NCBI RefSeq assembly: GCF_027213965.1
Contig: NZ_JAPWGX010000008.1
Coordinates: 1-64,000 of the forward strand
Reading direction: 5' to 3'
Source of the DNA: Maritalea porphyrae
Lineage (GTDB): Bacteria > Pseudomonadota > Alphaproteobacteria > Rhizobiales > Devosiaceae
DNA: 64,000 bases
The stretch's first letter is position 1. Each line of letters opens with the position of its first letter. Below the pieces are notes generated by a model. It saw only the letters and a list, made by a program, of their open reading frames with translations, was not told where the DNA came from and did no database searches. Positions 32,815 through 42,923 of the stretch are shown piece by piece. A program made the translations under genes and the position numbers.

Positions 32815-34038
32815 ATGACCAACTTAAAACGACTTGCAACTTCAGCAATTCTTGGCGCCGCAACATTTGCTTATGCCGGAACTGCATTGGCCCAGACAGA
32901 GCTAAGCTTTTGGTCATGGCGCCAAGAAGATGTAAAGGCTTACAACCAGATTATCGCAGCTTTTGAAGAGCAAAACCCAGACATCTCGGTTACCTTCACA
33001 GCGCATGAAGCAAAAAGCTACAATACCATTCTAACAACTGCTTTGGCTGGTGGTGCGGGCCCAGACATTATGCATACACGCTCATACGGTTCGCTTGAAG
33101 CCATTGCTGCACCGGGCTATCTAGAGCCGCTAGACGGGCAAATTGACTTGTCGGCTTTAAGCGCGGACGAACTGCTTGGCACAACTCTACGCGCCGATGG
33201 GCACGTTTATGCCGTTCCATTCGCTTCACAGACAGCGCTTGTTTTCTACAACAAAGACCTCTTTGAAAAACATAATGTTGATGTGCCAGCCACTTGGGAA
33301 GAATTCAAAGCGGCAGCCGATGCATTCAAGCAAAACAATGTCAATCCGCTTGCCAACGGCATTGCCGACGGCTGGACAGCTGAGGTGATGGCAGGCGCCC
33401 TAATGCCAAACTTCTACGGAAAGGAGTTCTTCGGCGAAGTAACATCCGGCTCTGCAGATTTTGAAGACCCGCGCTTTGTTGGCGCTTTGGAAAAAATTGC
33501 CGAACTCAAAGACTACATGCCTACAGGATATGAGGGTGTGGATTACGCAACAATGAAACAGCTTTTCATTGCCGGCCAAGCAGCAATGTTTGTTGGTGGT
33601 TCTTTTGAAATTCCTGGTTTCGTTGAATCTGGCGTGAACTTCGACATCATGCCAGCTCCTGCGGCTAAGGCAGGTGATGAGCGCATGGTTGCCACTTGGC
33701 TAGACGGTGGTTACGGCGTAAACGCTTCATCTGAAAATAAGGAAGCAGCGCTTAAGTTCATTCAGTTCACAGCAACACAGCCATTTGCACAAATGCTTTC
33801 TGACAAGCTTGCAAACGTACCTGCTGTAGATGGCGCAGTCATCGCAGATCCAATGCTTGCTAAAGTGTCTGCATTCCATGCGGAAGCTTCGCCTTACATC
33901 ATGTTGGTTGGCTTTAGGTTCAACACGCCAACTGGTTCCACATTGTTACAAAATGGCTTGCAAGAACTTCTCACTGGCAAAAAGACTGCCGCTGAAGTTG
34001 CAAAAGACGTAAGCGACGGCATTAAAAGCGCAAAATAA
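32815..34038 (+). CDS. sugar ABC transporter substrate-binding protein (family 1)
   Basis: 407 aa, periplasmic. The ATG at 32815 follows GGGAGGA and gives a Sec signal peptide (NLKRLATSAILGAATFAYA, cleavage near ALAQ). The mature protein has the family-1 pattern: LSFWSWRQEDVKAYNQIIAAFE at the start, GGAGPDIMHTRSYGSLEAIA, and YAVPFASQTALVFYNKDLF. A hairpin follows the gene. The importer lies downstream of the RpiR operator and upstream of a serine hydrolase and D-lactate dehydrogenase, so MurNAc, GlcNAc-MurNAc or a related amino sugar is the likely ligand; the ligand class cannot be proved from sequence. Confidence 0.9.
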   Translation: MTNLKRLATSAILGAATFAYAGTALAQTELSFWSWRQEDVKAYNQIIAAFEEQNPDISVTFTAHEAKSYNTILTTALAGGAGPDIMHTRSYGSLEAIAAPGYLEPLDGQIDLSALSADELLGTTLRADGHVYAVPFASQTALVFYNKDLFEKHNVDVPATWEEFKAAADAFKQNNVNPLANGIADGWTAEVMAGALMPNFYGKEFFGEVTSGSADFEDPRFVGALEKIAELKDYMPTGYEGVDYATMKQLFIAGQAAMFVGGSFEIPGFVESGVNFDIMPAPAAKAGDERMVATWLDGGYGVNASSENKEAALKFIQFTATQPFAQMLSDKLANVPAVDGAVIADPMLAKVSAFHAEASPYIMLVGFRFNTPTGSTLLQNGLQELLTGKKTAAEVAKDVSDGIKSAK

Positions 34039-34061
34039 ATCGCCTAGCGCTTAAATGAAAC

Positions 34062-34097
34062 ATCCTTTGGGGCCCGACTTCTCTGCCCCAAAGGATC
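34062..34097 (+). other. intercistronic hairpin after the binding-protein gene
   Basis: ATCCTTTGGGG (34062-34072) pairs with CCCCAAAGGAT (34086-34096), an 11-bp stem with a 13-nt loop and no T-run. Such structures protect the upstream mRNA and make the binding protein more abundant than the membrane subunits. Confidence 0.7.
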
Positions 34098-34163
34098 AGC
34101 CATTTTCCCATGGCTCGCTCCAAGAACAACTTCCGAAAAAATTCTCCCATTCAGGACAACATA

Positions 34164-35255
34164 ATGGCTCAAATTGAATTACGCGGCGTGACCAAACAGT
34201 TTGGTGATGTGAAAGTAATCCACGGCGCAGATCTGGTGATTGAAGGCAACGAATTCGTTGTTTTCGTCGGTCCGTCGGGCTGCGGAAAGTCCACGCTCTT
34301 GCGGCTTTTGTCCGGGTTGGAAGAACAAACTGCGGGCGAAATCTACATTGATGGCGAGCGTATTGACCATTTGCCACCTGCCAAACGTGGTTTAGCAATG
34401 GTGTTCCAATCATACGCACTTTATCCGCATATGACTGTTTTCGAAAACATGTCCTATGCCCTTCGTGTTGCAAAAAAAAGCAAAGCGTTTATTGCCGAAA
34501 AAGTCGGTGAAGCGGCCGAAACATTACAGCTGACCGAACTCTTAGACCGAAAACCAAAGGCGCTTTCTGGCGGACAACGCCAACGTGTCGCTATCGGTCG
34601 AGCCATTGTGCGCGACCCACGCGTTTTCTTGTTTGACGAACCGCTGTCAAACTTGGACGCAAAGCTTCGGGTTCAGATGCGAATTGAACTGACAAACCTG
34701 CATCAGCAACTGAAAACCACGATGATTTACGTAACCCATGACCAAGTCGAGGCCATGACAATGGCCGACAAAATTGTGGTTATGCGCAGCGGAAATATTG
34801 AGCAAGTAGGTGCACCCCTCGAACTCTTCAAAAAACCGGCGAACAAATTTGTCGCTGGGTTCATAGGCTCCCCCGCCATGAATTTCTTCGATGGGCACGT
34901 GACCAAGATCGATAATCAATATCATCAAATCCGTTTGGCAAACGGCGTTGAGTTTGTGTGCAAATTATCAAACCAAAAACTGAGTGTGAACGACAGAGTC
35001 CACTTGGGTTTGCGGCCAGAAAGCTTAACACCAAACGTCAAAGGCGATGGTACATTCAAAGGCACCTCAAGCACCGTCGAACGATTAGGCGCGCAAACGT
35101 ACATTTACCTCAAGACAGAGATCGGCGAAGACATCATCGTCCATCACCTTGGCGACTTAGAAATAAAGTCGGGCGAGAGCATTGAAGTCAGCTTCAACAT
35201 TGCTGAGTGTCACCTATTTGGCCCTGATGAGCAACGCATCGAAATAGACGGATAA
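34164..35255 (+). CDS. sugar ABC transporter ATPase (UgpC/MalK-type)
   Basis: 363 aa, cytoplasmic. Walker A GPSGCGKST near residues 37-45, signature LSGGQRQR near 134, Walker B FLFDEPLSNLDAKLR, and H-loop THDQVEAM. A C-terminal TOBE/OB-fold region (residues about 240-363) is present, as in ATPases that can serve several CUT1 importers. The ATG at 34164 is chosen as the start because MAQIELRGVTK is the typical first strand; 18 extra residues from 34110 would be non-homologous. Four bp separate it from the first permease gene. Confidence 0.93.
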   Translation: MAQIELRGVTKQFGDVKVIHGADLVIEGNEFVVFVGPSGCGKSTLLRLLSGLEEQTAGEIYIDGERIDHLPPAKRGLAMVFQSYALYPHMTVFENMSYALRVAKKSKAFIAEKVGEAAETLQLTELLDRKPKALSGGQRQRVAIGRAIVRDPRVFLFDEPLSNLDAKLRVQMRIELTNLHQQLKTTMIYVTHDQVEAMTMADKIVVMRSGNIEQVGAPLELFKKPANKFVAGFIGSPAMNFFDGHVTKIDNQYHQIRLANGVEFVCKLSNQKLSVNDRVHLGLRPESLTPNVKGDGTFKGTSSTVERLGAQTYIYLKTEIGEDIIVHHLGDLEIKSGESIEVSFNIAECHLFGPDEQRIEIDG

Positions 35256-35258
35256 ACC

Positions 35259-36215
35259 ATGAGCACGCTTACGGAAGAAAATTACAAGAGCGCGAGTGTA
35301 CGACGCAAAAGGCTGCGCCAACTGTGGATTGCATTTTTGTTGTTTCCAGCAGTGACAATACTTGCCACATTTGTCTTTCTACCCATGATCTCTGCGATTT
35401 GGTACTCAGTTTACGAATGGGATGGGCTGGTGCGTGGAGACTTTGTTGGTCTTGCAAACTTTGCTGAGGTTCTCTTTAACCCACAAAGCAACAAATTCCT
35501 GTTCAACGCCTTTTTTAACAATGTCAAAGTGTTCGTTACACTGATGATTGTTCAAAATGGATTGGCGTTGGCCCTCGCGTTGCTCTTGGCACGAGAACCG
35601 AAAGGCTATCGGTTTTATCAAGTGGTATTCTTCCTGCCCGTAATTCTCTCAACCGTGATTATTGGCTTTCAGTGGAAACTGTTTTTGAACCCGATTTTTG
35701 GTCTTGTGAACACCTTCTTGCGTATGGTTGAGCTCGATAGCTGGGCCCTGCCCTGGCTTGGCTTGCCTGAGACAGCGCTAGGCTCCATGCTCATCGTTAA
35801 CGCATGGCATTGGGTTGGTTTTCCAACGCTTGTGTTCCTCGCAGCCATTCACCGCATTCCAAAAGACTTAATTGAGGCCGCACGCTTAGACGGTGCCAGT
35901 GAGTGGAACATCGCTCGCGACATCATTTGGCCCCTAATGGCACCAGCCGTTACAATCATCGTCGTGCTGACCTTCATTGGCTCGTTCAACTGGTTTGAGA
36001 TCCCATATATTATGGGCGGCTTGGAAGGCTCTCCTGCCTACTCAACAGACATGCTTGGTCTTTTGTTCTACCGCACCGCATTTGGTTCAGTTAGCGCAGG
36101 CAATTCAGATTTCGGCACTGGTTCCGCCCTGGCGGTTTTGATTTTCATCTTTATTTTCACCTTCTCAACCATTGCGACCCGGTACTTGACCAGTCGTGAA
36201 GTTGAATTGAGTTAG
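35259..36215 (+). CDS. sugar ABC transporter permease (MalF/UgpA-type)
   Basis: 318 aa, six membrane segments. The N-terminal polar stretch (residues 1-22) is cytoplasmic; FLPMISAIWYSVYEWDG opens the periplasmic loop typical of this type. The EAA loop IEAARLDGASEWNIARDIIWPLM is near residues 208-230 and contacts the ATPase. Forms a heterodimer with the next permease. Normal length. Confidence 0.93.
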   Translation: MSTLTEENYKSASVRRKRLRQLWIAFLLFPAVTILATFVFLPMISAIWYSVYEWDGLVRGDFVGLANFAEVLFNPQSNKFLFNAFFNNVKVFVTLMIVQNGLALALALLLAREPKGYRFYQVVFFLPVILSTVIIGFQWKLFLNPIFGLVNTFLRMVELDSWALPWLGLPETALGSMLIVNAWHWVGFPTLVFLAAIHRIPKDLIEAARLDGASEWNIARDIIWPLMAPAVTIIVVLTFIGSFNWFEIPYIMGGLEGSPAYSTDMLGLLFYRTAFGSVSAGNSDFGTGSALAVLIFIFIFTFSTIATRYLTSREVELS

Positions 36216-36223
36216 GGTCGACT

Positions 36224-37057
36224 ATGTCACAGAAAAAATCAGGTGATTTCGGTACTTGGCTCATGCATATTTTTTTGGGCTTTAACGCACTCATCATGCT
36301 GTATCCCATCATTATGATGGCGCTATCGAGCTTCAAAACGAACAATGAGATTTTCTCAGCGCCATTTGCGTTGCCGAAGAGCTTTAACCTAGACAATTTC
36401 GCCGTAATCTGGAACGAAACCGACGTACCTCGTTACTTCTTAAACTCTACAATCGTAACTGGGATTTCAGTTTTCGTTCTGCTGGTCATCGGCACCATGG
36501 CCGCCTATGCAGTTTCTCGGTACAAATTCCGTGGCAACATTATGGTTTCACTATTTTTCCTCAGTGGATTGATGTTGCCGCTACGGCTCGCAATTATTCC
36601 ACTATTCATCCAGCTCAAAGCATTGGGACTGGTGGACAATTTGATTGGGCTTATCTGCATCTATACCGCAATGTCTCTGCCCGCGACCGTTTTCATCATG
36701 ACCGGCTTTCTGCGCTCTTTACCCTCTGAGTTGGAAGATAGCGCCCGTATGGATGGCGCGAGTGAACTGCGCATTATGGTCCAAATCATGGTGCCACTCA
36801 TAACTCCCGCCATGGTGATCGCTGGGATTTACAATGCCGTACCGATTTGGAACGACTTCTTCTTCCCGTTGATCTTTATTCAATCTCCAGAGTCACGCAC
36901 AATCGCTCAGGGTCTAACATCGTTCTTTGGAGAGTATTCCGTCAACTACGGCGTATTGTATGCAGGGCTGACAATGGCTGCATTGCCGATCATGGTTATC
37001 TTTATCATCCAGTCGAAACGCTTCATTGCAGGCATGACCGCTGGGGCTATTAAGTAA
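36224..37057 (+). CDS. sugar ABC transporter permease (MalG/UgpE-type)
   Basis: 277 aa, six membrane segments. N-terminal FLGFNALIMLYPIIMMALSS followed by the conserved FKTNNEIF. The EAA loop is LEDSARMDGASELRIMVQIMVPL near residues 170-192. It begins 8 bp after the partner's stop and ends 7 bp before the serine hydrolase gene, so hydrolase and importer are co-transcribed. Confidence 0.93.
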   Translation: MSQKKSGDFGTWLMHIFLGFNALIMLYPIIMMALSSFKTNNEIFSAPFALPKSFNLDNFAVIWNETDVPRYFLNSTIVTGISVFVLLVIGTMAAYAVSRYKFRGNIMVSLFFLSGLMLPLRLAIIPLFIQLKALGLVDNLIGLICIYTAMSLPATVFIMTGFLRSLPSELEDSARMDGASELRIMVQIMVPLITPAMVIAGIYNAVPIWNDFFFPLIFIQSPESRTIAQGLTSFFGEYSVNYGVLYAGLTMAALPIMVIFIIQSKRFIAGMTAGAIK

Positions 37058-37064
37058 AGGCCAT

Positions 37065-38090
37065 ATGTTAAACCAATTGGACACTTTAGTTGGGGCGGCA
37101 ATAGAAACCAAAACCTTCCCGGCCATTGAAATTTTGGTGGCAAAAGGCGGTAGAATAATCGCCAATGGAGTGTGGGGCAGACCATTTGATGACGCCCCAC
37201 CATTACGGTTGGACTCCGTCTTTGACCTTGCCTCAATTACCAAACCAGTCGCGACGGCAACGCTTATCCGTCAGTTGGTCAGAAAGAATGTTCTGTACTT
37301 AAGTGACAAAGCTGCTCGCTATATCCCTGAACTCGCTGAAGCGGGAAAAGGTGAAATAACCATAGGTCAGTTGTGTCGACACACCTCTGGGCTGCAACCA
37401 GATATGGCATTGGCTCAGATGACAGATGACCCAGCAATTGCGCGCAAGCTCATAATAGAAGTGCCACTTCAATCACAACCAGGTCAACAAGTCGTCTATT
37501 CCTGTTTGGGCTATATTTTGCTCGGTGAAATTGTTGAATGCGCATTGGGCACCACATTAGAGAATGCGTTCCAGCATTATGTTGCTACCCCGTTGAATAT
37601 GCACAACACCTGTTTCAAACCGCTCGGGCAAAACTTAAGTCCCAATCGCATTGTTCCCACATCCAAACCTGCTTGCACTGAAAACAAAGTTGGCTTGGTT
37701 CATGACAGCACAGCGCAACTGTTGGGGGGAAACAGTGGTAATGCGGGCCTCTTTGGCACGGCAAGAGATTTACATAAATTCGCAACAGCCTTAATTGATG
37801 AAGGTGATCCGCTTGCGTTCAGCAATGGCAATTTGGGAAAACCAATTGCACGCACCATTGGCTGGGAGTTCAAAGCCCATACAAATGACGATTGCAGTTG
37901 CGGTCCCACACTTCCTAAAGGATCAATTGGCCATACCGGCTTCACCGGAACATCCATGTGGATTGATCCGGTCACGAGACTAATTGTCATTGCGTTGAGC
38001 AACCGCACGTATTTCTCGCAACGTACAAATCTGCCTGCCATGAACAAATTCAGGACGGAACTGCACACCCTTGCAGCCACCGCAGCATAG
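37065..38090 (+). CDS. cytoplasmic serine hydrolase (AmiE-like, beta-lactamase family)
   Basis: 341 aa, no signal peptide. S-x-x-K is SITK in VFDLASITK near residue 55; YSCLGYILLG near 144 holds the tyrosine motif and HTGFTGTSMW near 288 the third motif. The FDLAS-TK context and cytoplasmic site match AmiE, the MurNAc-L-Ala amidase encoded next to murQ/murR in Bacillus. In this operon it would strip peptide from imported muropeptides before kinase and MurQ act. An esterase or D-peptidase role is the alternative. Confidence 0.8.
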   Translation: MLNQLDTLVGAAIETKTFPAIEILVAKGGRIIANGVWGRPFDDAPPLRLDSVFDLASITKPVATATLIRQLVRKNVLYLSDKAARYIPELAEAGKGEITIGQLCRHTSGLQPDMALAQMTDDPAIARKLIIEVPLQSQPGQQVVYSCLGYILLGEIVECALGTTLENAFQHYVATPLNMHNTCFKPLGQNLSPNRIVPTSKPACTENKVGLVHDSTAQLLGGNSGNAGLFGTARDLHKFATALIDEGDPLAFSNGNLGKPIARTIGWEFKAHTNDDCSCGPTLPKGSIGHTGFTGTSMWIDPVTRLIVIALSNRTYFSQRTNLPAMNKFRTELHTLAATAA

Positions 38091-38139
38091 CTTCGTTTGA
38101 TCCCGGCAACCAACGTTTCCGCTTTGAAAAGGTGAAATT

Positions 38140-39834
38140 GTGAATAACCAAGACCTGATCAATCAACTTAGTCAAACAATTGGCAAGCGCAATGTCTTAA
38201 CCAACAAGCGTTCAACGCGCAGGTTTTTAACGGGATTTCGCTCAGGTAGCGGAGAAGCGATCGCGGTTGTTCGTCCAAATACCTTGGTCGAAATGTGGCA
38301 AGCACTTGGCCTGTGTGTGAAAGCTGGCAAAGCGGTCATTTTTCAAGCCGCAAATACTGGTCTAACTGGCGGATCAACCCCTGATGGCCACTATGATCGA
38401 GACATTGTTTTGATCAATACACAGCGTATTCGAACCATTCACACCTTGAATCAAGGCCAGCAAATTGTGGCCTTACCCGGCGCGTCATTATTTGAACTTG
38501 AAAAAATCCTACAGCCGATCAACCGTCAGCCCCATTCGGTGATTGGTTCAAGTTGCATTGGTGCATCAGTTATTGGCGGCGTATGCAATAATTCCGGTGG
38601 ATCGCTGGTAGAACGAGGCCCCGCGTACACGGAAATGAGTTTGTTTGCTCAAGTGACAGCCGCTGGCGAAATAGAGTTGATCAATCATCTCGGCATTGAA
38701 CTTGGCAACACACCAGAACAGATATTGTCCAATGTCGAAGCCGGAAATTTTGATCAATACCAACAAATGAGCGCCGCGAACGCATCTGACACAAAATACC
38801 CAAACATTGTGCGTGAAGTCGAAGCTTCAACTCCAGCCCGTTTTAACGCCGATAAAAGATGCTTACATGAAAGTTCGGGCTGTGGCGGCAAACTGGCGGT
38901 TTTTGCTGTAAGGCTAGATACATTTCCTACCAATAAACTCAGCAAAACCTTTTATATTGGAACAAACGATCCGCATGACCTGACTGCGATTCGACACCGG
39001 ATTCTTAAAGGATTTAAGGCCCTACCCGTAAGTGCCGAATATATGCACCGTGATTGCTTTAACATTTCAGAAAAATACGGCAAAGACACGGTGGTGATGA
39101 TTGATCTCTTAGGCACGGACAAACTACCCATTTTTTTCGCAATCAAAGGCGCAATTGACTCGCGGTTGAATCGGCTCCCGTTGTTCCACGGGTTTACCGA
39201 TAAGTTCATGCAAGTACTTAGCAGCCTATGGCCGCGCATTTTACCGAAACGATTGTATGACTATCGGAATAAGTTTGAACATCACCTCATTTTGAAAATG
39301 GCTGATGGTGGCATTGCCGAGGCACAACAATTGTTGCCATCCCTTCTTAACAAAAATGATGCCTCCTACTTTGAATGCACACCGAAAGAAGCCCAAATGG
39401 CAAGCCTAAACCGTTTTGCGGCCGCAGGTGCCGCCATTCGCTACGCTGCCGTCCACAAGGATGAAGTTGAGGATGTTTTGGCCCTAGACATTGCACTGCC
39501 ACGAAACAGCGTAGACTGGTTTGAAAAACTACCGGAAGAGATTTCCAGCAAATTACATCACAGTCTTTATTATGGGCATTTCATGTGCCACGTTCTGCAC
39601 CAAGATTATATCGTCAAAAAGAACCAGGATTCCACAGCAATCAAGCAGGCCATGTTGCAACTGCTCGATCAACGTGGCGCAGAATATCCTGCCGAGCATA
39701 ATGTAGGGCATCAATATGTTGCAAAACCCGATCTGGCCGCGTTCTACAAATCGATAGATCCAAGCAACACGTTAAATCCAGGTATCGGCAAAATGTCCAA
39801 ACGAAAAGACTACGCGCCTTCTCGCACTGAATAA
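38140..39834 (+). CDS. dld: quinone-dependent D-lactate dehydrogenase
   Basis: 564 aa, FAD-linked. The PCMH-type FAD-binding domain spans residues about 35-270 (FQAANTGLTGGSTPDG and SVIGGVCNNSGGSLVERGPAYTE are typical), followed by the membrane-associated substrate domain of Dld with HHLILKM near 385 and a C-terminal cap ending EYPAEHNVGHQY. It oxidises D-lactate to pyruvate and passes electrons to quinone. MurQ releases D-lactate, which explains its place in this operon. The length equals that of E. coli-type Dld. Confidence 0.92.
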   Translation: MNNQDLINQLSQTIGKRNVLTNKRSTRRFLTGFRSGSGEAIAVVRPNTLVEMWQALGLCVKAGKAVIFQAANTGLTGGSTPDGHYDRDIVLINTQRIRTIHTLNQGQQIVALPGASLFELEKILQPINRQPHSVIGSSCIGASVIGGVCNNSGGSLVERGPAYTEMSLFAQVTAAGEIELINHLGIELGNTPEQILSNVEAGNFDQYQQMSAANASDTKYPNIVREVEASTPARFNADKRCLHESSGCGGKLAVFAVRLDTFPTNKLSKTFYIGTNDPHDLTAIRHRILKGFKALPVSAEYMHRDCFNISEKYGKDTVVMIDLLGTDKLPIFFAIKGAIDSRLNRLPLFHGFTDKFMQVLSSLWPRILPKRLYDYRNKFEHHLILKMADGGIAEAQQLLPSLLNKNDASYFECTPKEAQMASLNRFAAAGAAIRYAAVHKDEVEDVLALDIALPRNSVDWFEKLPEEISSKLHHSLYYGHFMCHVLHQDYIVKKNQDSTAIKQAMLQLLDQRGAEYPAEHNVGHQYVAKPDLAAFYKSIDPSNTLNPGIGKMSKRKDYAPSRTE

Positions 39835-39854
39835 GTTGAGACGCTTAAGCCATT

Positions 39855-40970
39855 CTATTTGGCGATCAACCCACCTGACATTGGCTTGGCAACACCAGTT
39901 GTTGTGGGGAAACTGATCGGTAGATCATTCATTGTTCTGACGGCAAGCAAAGCAAAACATTCGGCTTCAACTGCATCGCCCCGCCAGCCATATTGTTCTG
40001 CAAAATCAACCACACAAGCTGTGTGTTCTGCAAGCGCCTTCATCATTGCTGGGTTTTTGCGGCCACCACCGCAAACAATCAAACGCTTCGGGCGCTTCGG
40101 TAAAAGATCAAGTCCCTTGCCCACAGCCCCTGCCGTAAAAGCTGCAAGAGTCGCTGCACCGTTTGCGTTAGTCAAACCATTTGCCATTTCTGGCCCAAAA
40201 TCAAAGCGGTCGAGTGATTTTGGAAAAGGCGCTCGCAAATAGGCATGGGCAAGCAATTCTGCAAGGCGATTTTGGTCCACCTCACCCGAAAGGGCGAGCG
40301 CACCGTCCACATCCATCGCCCCTAAGCCACGTGCTTTCATAAAGTCGTTTGTCGGCGCATTAGCTGGGCCAGTGTCGAAGGCGATTAACTGATCAGCACC
40401 ATCAGTCCAAGAAATATTGGCGACGCCCCCCAAATTAAGTATTGCCACATCGCCTTCGGCCCCAATGCCGCGCAAAAGTGCCGCGTGGTAAATTGCTGAT
40501 AATGGCGCGCCCTGCCCGCCAGCGTTTACATCAGCAGAACGAAAATCATATATAACTGGAATACCCAATGATCGATGCATGCGCGCGCCATCGCCCAATT
40601 GTCGTGTCTGGCCACGTTGTCCCACAGCTGGTGCTCGGTGCAGGACACTTTGCCCATGAAAGCCCACAGCACCAATGTCGTCCATGCGCATGCCTGCCTC
40701 TTTTACAAGCGCTTGAACGGCTTCAGACTGTGCATCCGTAAGCATAGCTTCCGCTTTGGCAAAAATCTCTGGCTCTGGCCCGTCAAAGTTCCACACCCGC
40801 GCTTCCGCAAGTGCTTGCGCCAGCAATTGGTTTACTTCATCCTCATAAGGCGCCAGCGTGTATGGGCCAAATTCTTGAACGTTTTTCCCGTCGGTGCGGA
40901 TCAGCGCAACGTCTATGTTGCCGTCCAACACTGTCCCTGTCATAAGCCCGACTGACCAAATTGATTTCAT
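39855..40970 (-). CDS. anmK: anhydro-N-acetylmuramic acid kinase
   Basis: 371 aa. [17 protein letters not shown] at residues 8-24 is the ATP-loop (usually GTSLDG-like, here VLDG), [11 protein letters not shown] near 103 and [14 protein letters not shown] near 152 hold the catalytic aspartate/sugar site region, and [14 protein letters not shown] is near 295. It opens and phosphorylates 1,6-anhydro-MurNAc to MurNAc 6-phosphate, the MurQ substrate. It ends convergent to dld and follows a serine hydrolase gene by 10 bp. Residue A-to-V-type changes in the first loop do not touch the key positions I can see. Confidence 0.93.
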   Translation of the reverse strand: MKSIWSVGLMTGTVLDGNIDVALIRTDGKNVQEFGPYTLAPYEDEVNQLLAQALAEARVWNFDGPEPEIFAKAEAMLTDAQSEAVQALVKEAGMRMDDIGAVGFHGQSVLHRAPAVGQRGQTRQLGDGARMHRSLGIPVIYDFRSADVNAGGQGAPLSAIYHAALLRGIGAEGDVAILNLGGVANISWTDGADQLIAFDTGPANAPTNDFMKARGLGAMDVDGALALSGEVDQNRLAELLAHAYLRAPFPKSLDRFDFGPEMANGLTNANGAATLAAFTAGAVGKGLDLLPKRPKRLIVCGGGRKNPAMMKALAEHTACVVDFAEQYGWRGDAVEAECFALLAVRTMNDLPISFPTTTGVAKPMSGGLIAK

Positions 40971-40980
40971 GTTTCAATCC

Positions 40981-41979
40981 TCATGAGCCTGCAACAATTT
41001 CACCCACAGCCTGCCGCAATTGAACAATGCCAGAGTCAAAATGACGTGTAGGATGAATCCGGTTGGTCAAAAGTGTCCAGCTTATCCCACTGTCAAAGTC
41101 CAACCAAAGTCCAGTTCCGGTAAACCCAGTGTGCCCTATCGTTGAGCTCGAGCACGCACCGCCACCGGACCAACCAGCATAGCGAATTTCAAATCCATGG
41201 GCTCTGGTTTTTGAAAGTGGCGTTCGCATCAATGTTACAAGCGGACTGCCCGAATTGTTTAAAAGGTCAGTTGCAAAATTTAGAACTGAATTAGCCGTCC
41301 CGAAAAGCCCAGCATGTCCCGCGCCGTCCAAAGCATAGCAATTGTCATCGTGAACTTCGCCACACATCATTTTATGTCGCCATGTGCAATTTTCAGTTGC
41401 GGCGCTTTTGTCAGATGGGGCGCTAAATGCAAAGCCTTCAGGCAATTCAATTTTGCGAATATTGCACCCCAAAAGACGTTCAAGCGCAAAACCGAGCAAA
41501 ATGAAATTAATGTCAGAATAAACCGACGGACCATGCCGCCACTCCCGTTGCAGAATGAAACTGCGCAACAGATCTGGGTCACGCCCATAAGTATAAATGG
41601 GCTCAACTGCAGGAAATGGTGTCTGGTGGCCAAGGCATTCTCGAAACGTCACTTTGCGTTCCCACGCATCAGTGCTGTATTGCCTGAGGTCTGGCAAAAT
41701 AGTCGTTAACGGTGCATCCAAATCAATCCGACCGTCCAACGCCAACGAAAGAATTTTTGGTGTCGTAAAAATGACCTTGGTTAGCGAAGCCAAATCGAAC
41801 CATGTGTCATCCATCATTCTACGTGATGAAGGCTCACTTTGCGCCATTCCTTCACTAAGGATAGCTCTTTCACCTTGCTTGGTTATCACCCCCAAAACCC
41901 CGCCAGGAATGCGACCACTTTGGATTGCGGTTGAAACGGGCACGAAGGCTCTAAGTGCAATTTGTTCGGCTAAACTCAC
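40981..41979 (-). CDS. second cytoplasmic serine hydrolase (beta-lactamase family)
   Basis: 332 aa, no signal peptide. S-x-x-K is SLTK in WFDLASLTK near residue 66, YSDINFILLGFAL near 157 carries the tyrosine, and HTGFTGTGLWLDF near 292 the last motif. It is related to the hydrolase at 37065-38090 but clearly diverged. It overlaps the ATPase gene before it (ATGA) and precedes anmK, so it belongs to the peptide-importer operon. Amidase or D-peptidase action on anhydro-muropeptides is the likely role. Confidence 0.8.
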   Translation of the reverse strand: MSLAEQIALRAFVPVSTAIQSGRIPGGVLGVITKQGERAILSEGMAQSEPSSRRMMDDTWFDLASLTKVIFTTPKILSLALDGRIDLDAPLTTILPDLRQYSTDAWERKVTFRECLGHQTPFPAVEPIYTYGRDPDLLRSFILQREWRHGPSVYSDINFILLGFALERLLGCNIRKIELPEGFAFSAPSDKSAATENCTWRHKMMCGEVHDDNCYALDGAGHAGLFGTANSVLNFATDLLNNSGSPLVTLMRTPLSKTRAHGFEIRYAGWSGGGACSSSTIGHTGFTGTGLWLDFDSGISWTLLTNRIHPTRHFDSGIVQLRQAVGEIVAGS

Positions 41980-42923
41980 TTGTCAAACAGATGGCATGCC
42001 ACCTCTCCACCCACATCAGTGAAATGTGTCATGAGCTTCGGCCGGACCTGTTTGCAGATATCCATGACTTTTGGGCAACGAGAATGAAAAGCACAACCCG
42101 ACGGAGGATCGGACGGGTCCGGCACTTCTCCACTTAAGTTAGAGCGCGATTTCTTCTCACCAACCCGTGGAATTGCTGACAACAATGAATGTGTGTAGGG
42201 ATGACGCGGATTTGCCATAACTCGTTCGGTAGGACCAATTTCAACAATTCTGCCCAGATACATAACGGCAATACGATCACTCACATGGCGAATGACAGAC
42301 AGATCGTGACTAATGAAGATAATAGAAAGGCTCAGCCTCTTTTGCAGCTTTGCAATCAGATTTATGATTTGACTTTGTATGGAAACATCAAGGGCCGAAA
42401 CAGCTTCATCGGCCACGATCAGCTTTGGGTCCAACGCCAATGCACGCGCAATCGCAATGCGCTGACGTTGCCCGCCAGAAAACTCATGCGGATAGCGATC
42501 AATTGCATTTTGTGGAAGCCCAACAATCTCCACCAACTCTTTGACCTTTTCCAACCTTTGTGTGCGCGAGCCAATGTCGTGCACGTCTAGCGGTTCACCA
42601 ATCAAGTGTCCCACCTTATGTCGCGGATTAAGCGACCCAAAAGGGTCTTGAAATATGATTTGCAAGTCGCGCCGAACGGACTTCATATCTTTCCGGTTGA
42701 GACCAATTATGTCGCGCCCTTCATACAAAACCTCTCCAGCACTGGGTTCAATCAACCTCAATAGGGATCTACCCAACGTTGATTTTCCGCAACCAGATTC
42801 CCCAACAACGCCAAGAACTTCGCCGTCTTCAACGCAAAAAGACACGTCCGAAACAGCACGCACAATTGCCCCATTGCGGCCCGGGAATGTTTTTGAAATA
42901 TTGTTTACTTCTAATAAGGTCAT
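41976..42923 (-). CDS. Dpp/Opp-type ABC transporter ATPase (DppF-like)
   Basis: 315 aa. Walker A GESGCGKST near residues 38-46, signature FSGGQRQR near 146, Walker B LIVADEAVSALD and H-loop SHDLSV. The C-terminal oligo_HPY region has CAFHSRCPKVMDICKQ, whose cysteines bind an iron-sulfur cluster in some members. The ATG at 42923 overlaps the stop of the DppD-like gene. Works with that protein as an ATPase heterodimer. Confidence 0.92.
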   Translation of the reverse strand: MTLLEVNNISKTFPGRNGAIVRAVSDVSFCVEDGEVLGVVGESGCGKSTLGRSLLRLIEPSAGEVLYEGRDIIGLNRKDMKSVRRDLQIIFQDPFGSLNPRHKVGHLIGEPLDVHDIGSRTQRLEKVKELVEIVGLPQNAIDRYPHEFSGGQRQRIAIARALALDPKLIVADEAVSALDVSIQSQIINLIAKLQKRLSLSIIFISHDLSVIRHVSDRIAVMYLGRIVEIGPTERVMANPRHPYTHSLLSAIPRVGEKKSRSNLSGEVPDPSDPPSGCAFHSRCPKVMDICKQVRPKLMTHFTDVGGEVACHLFDK

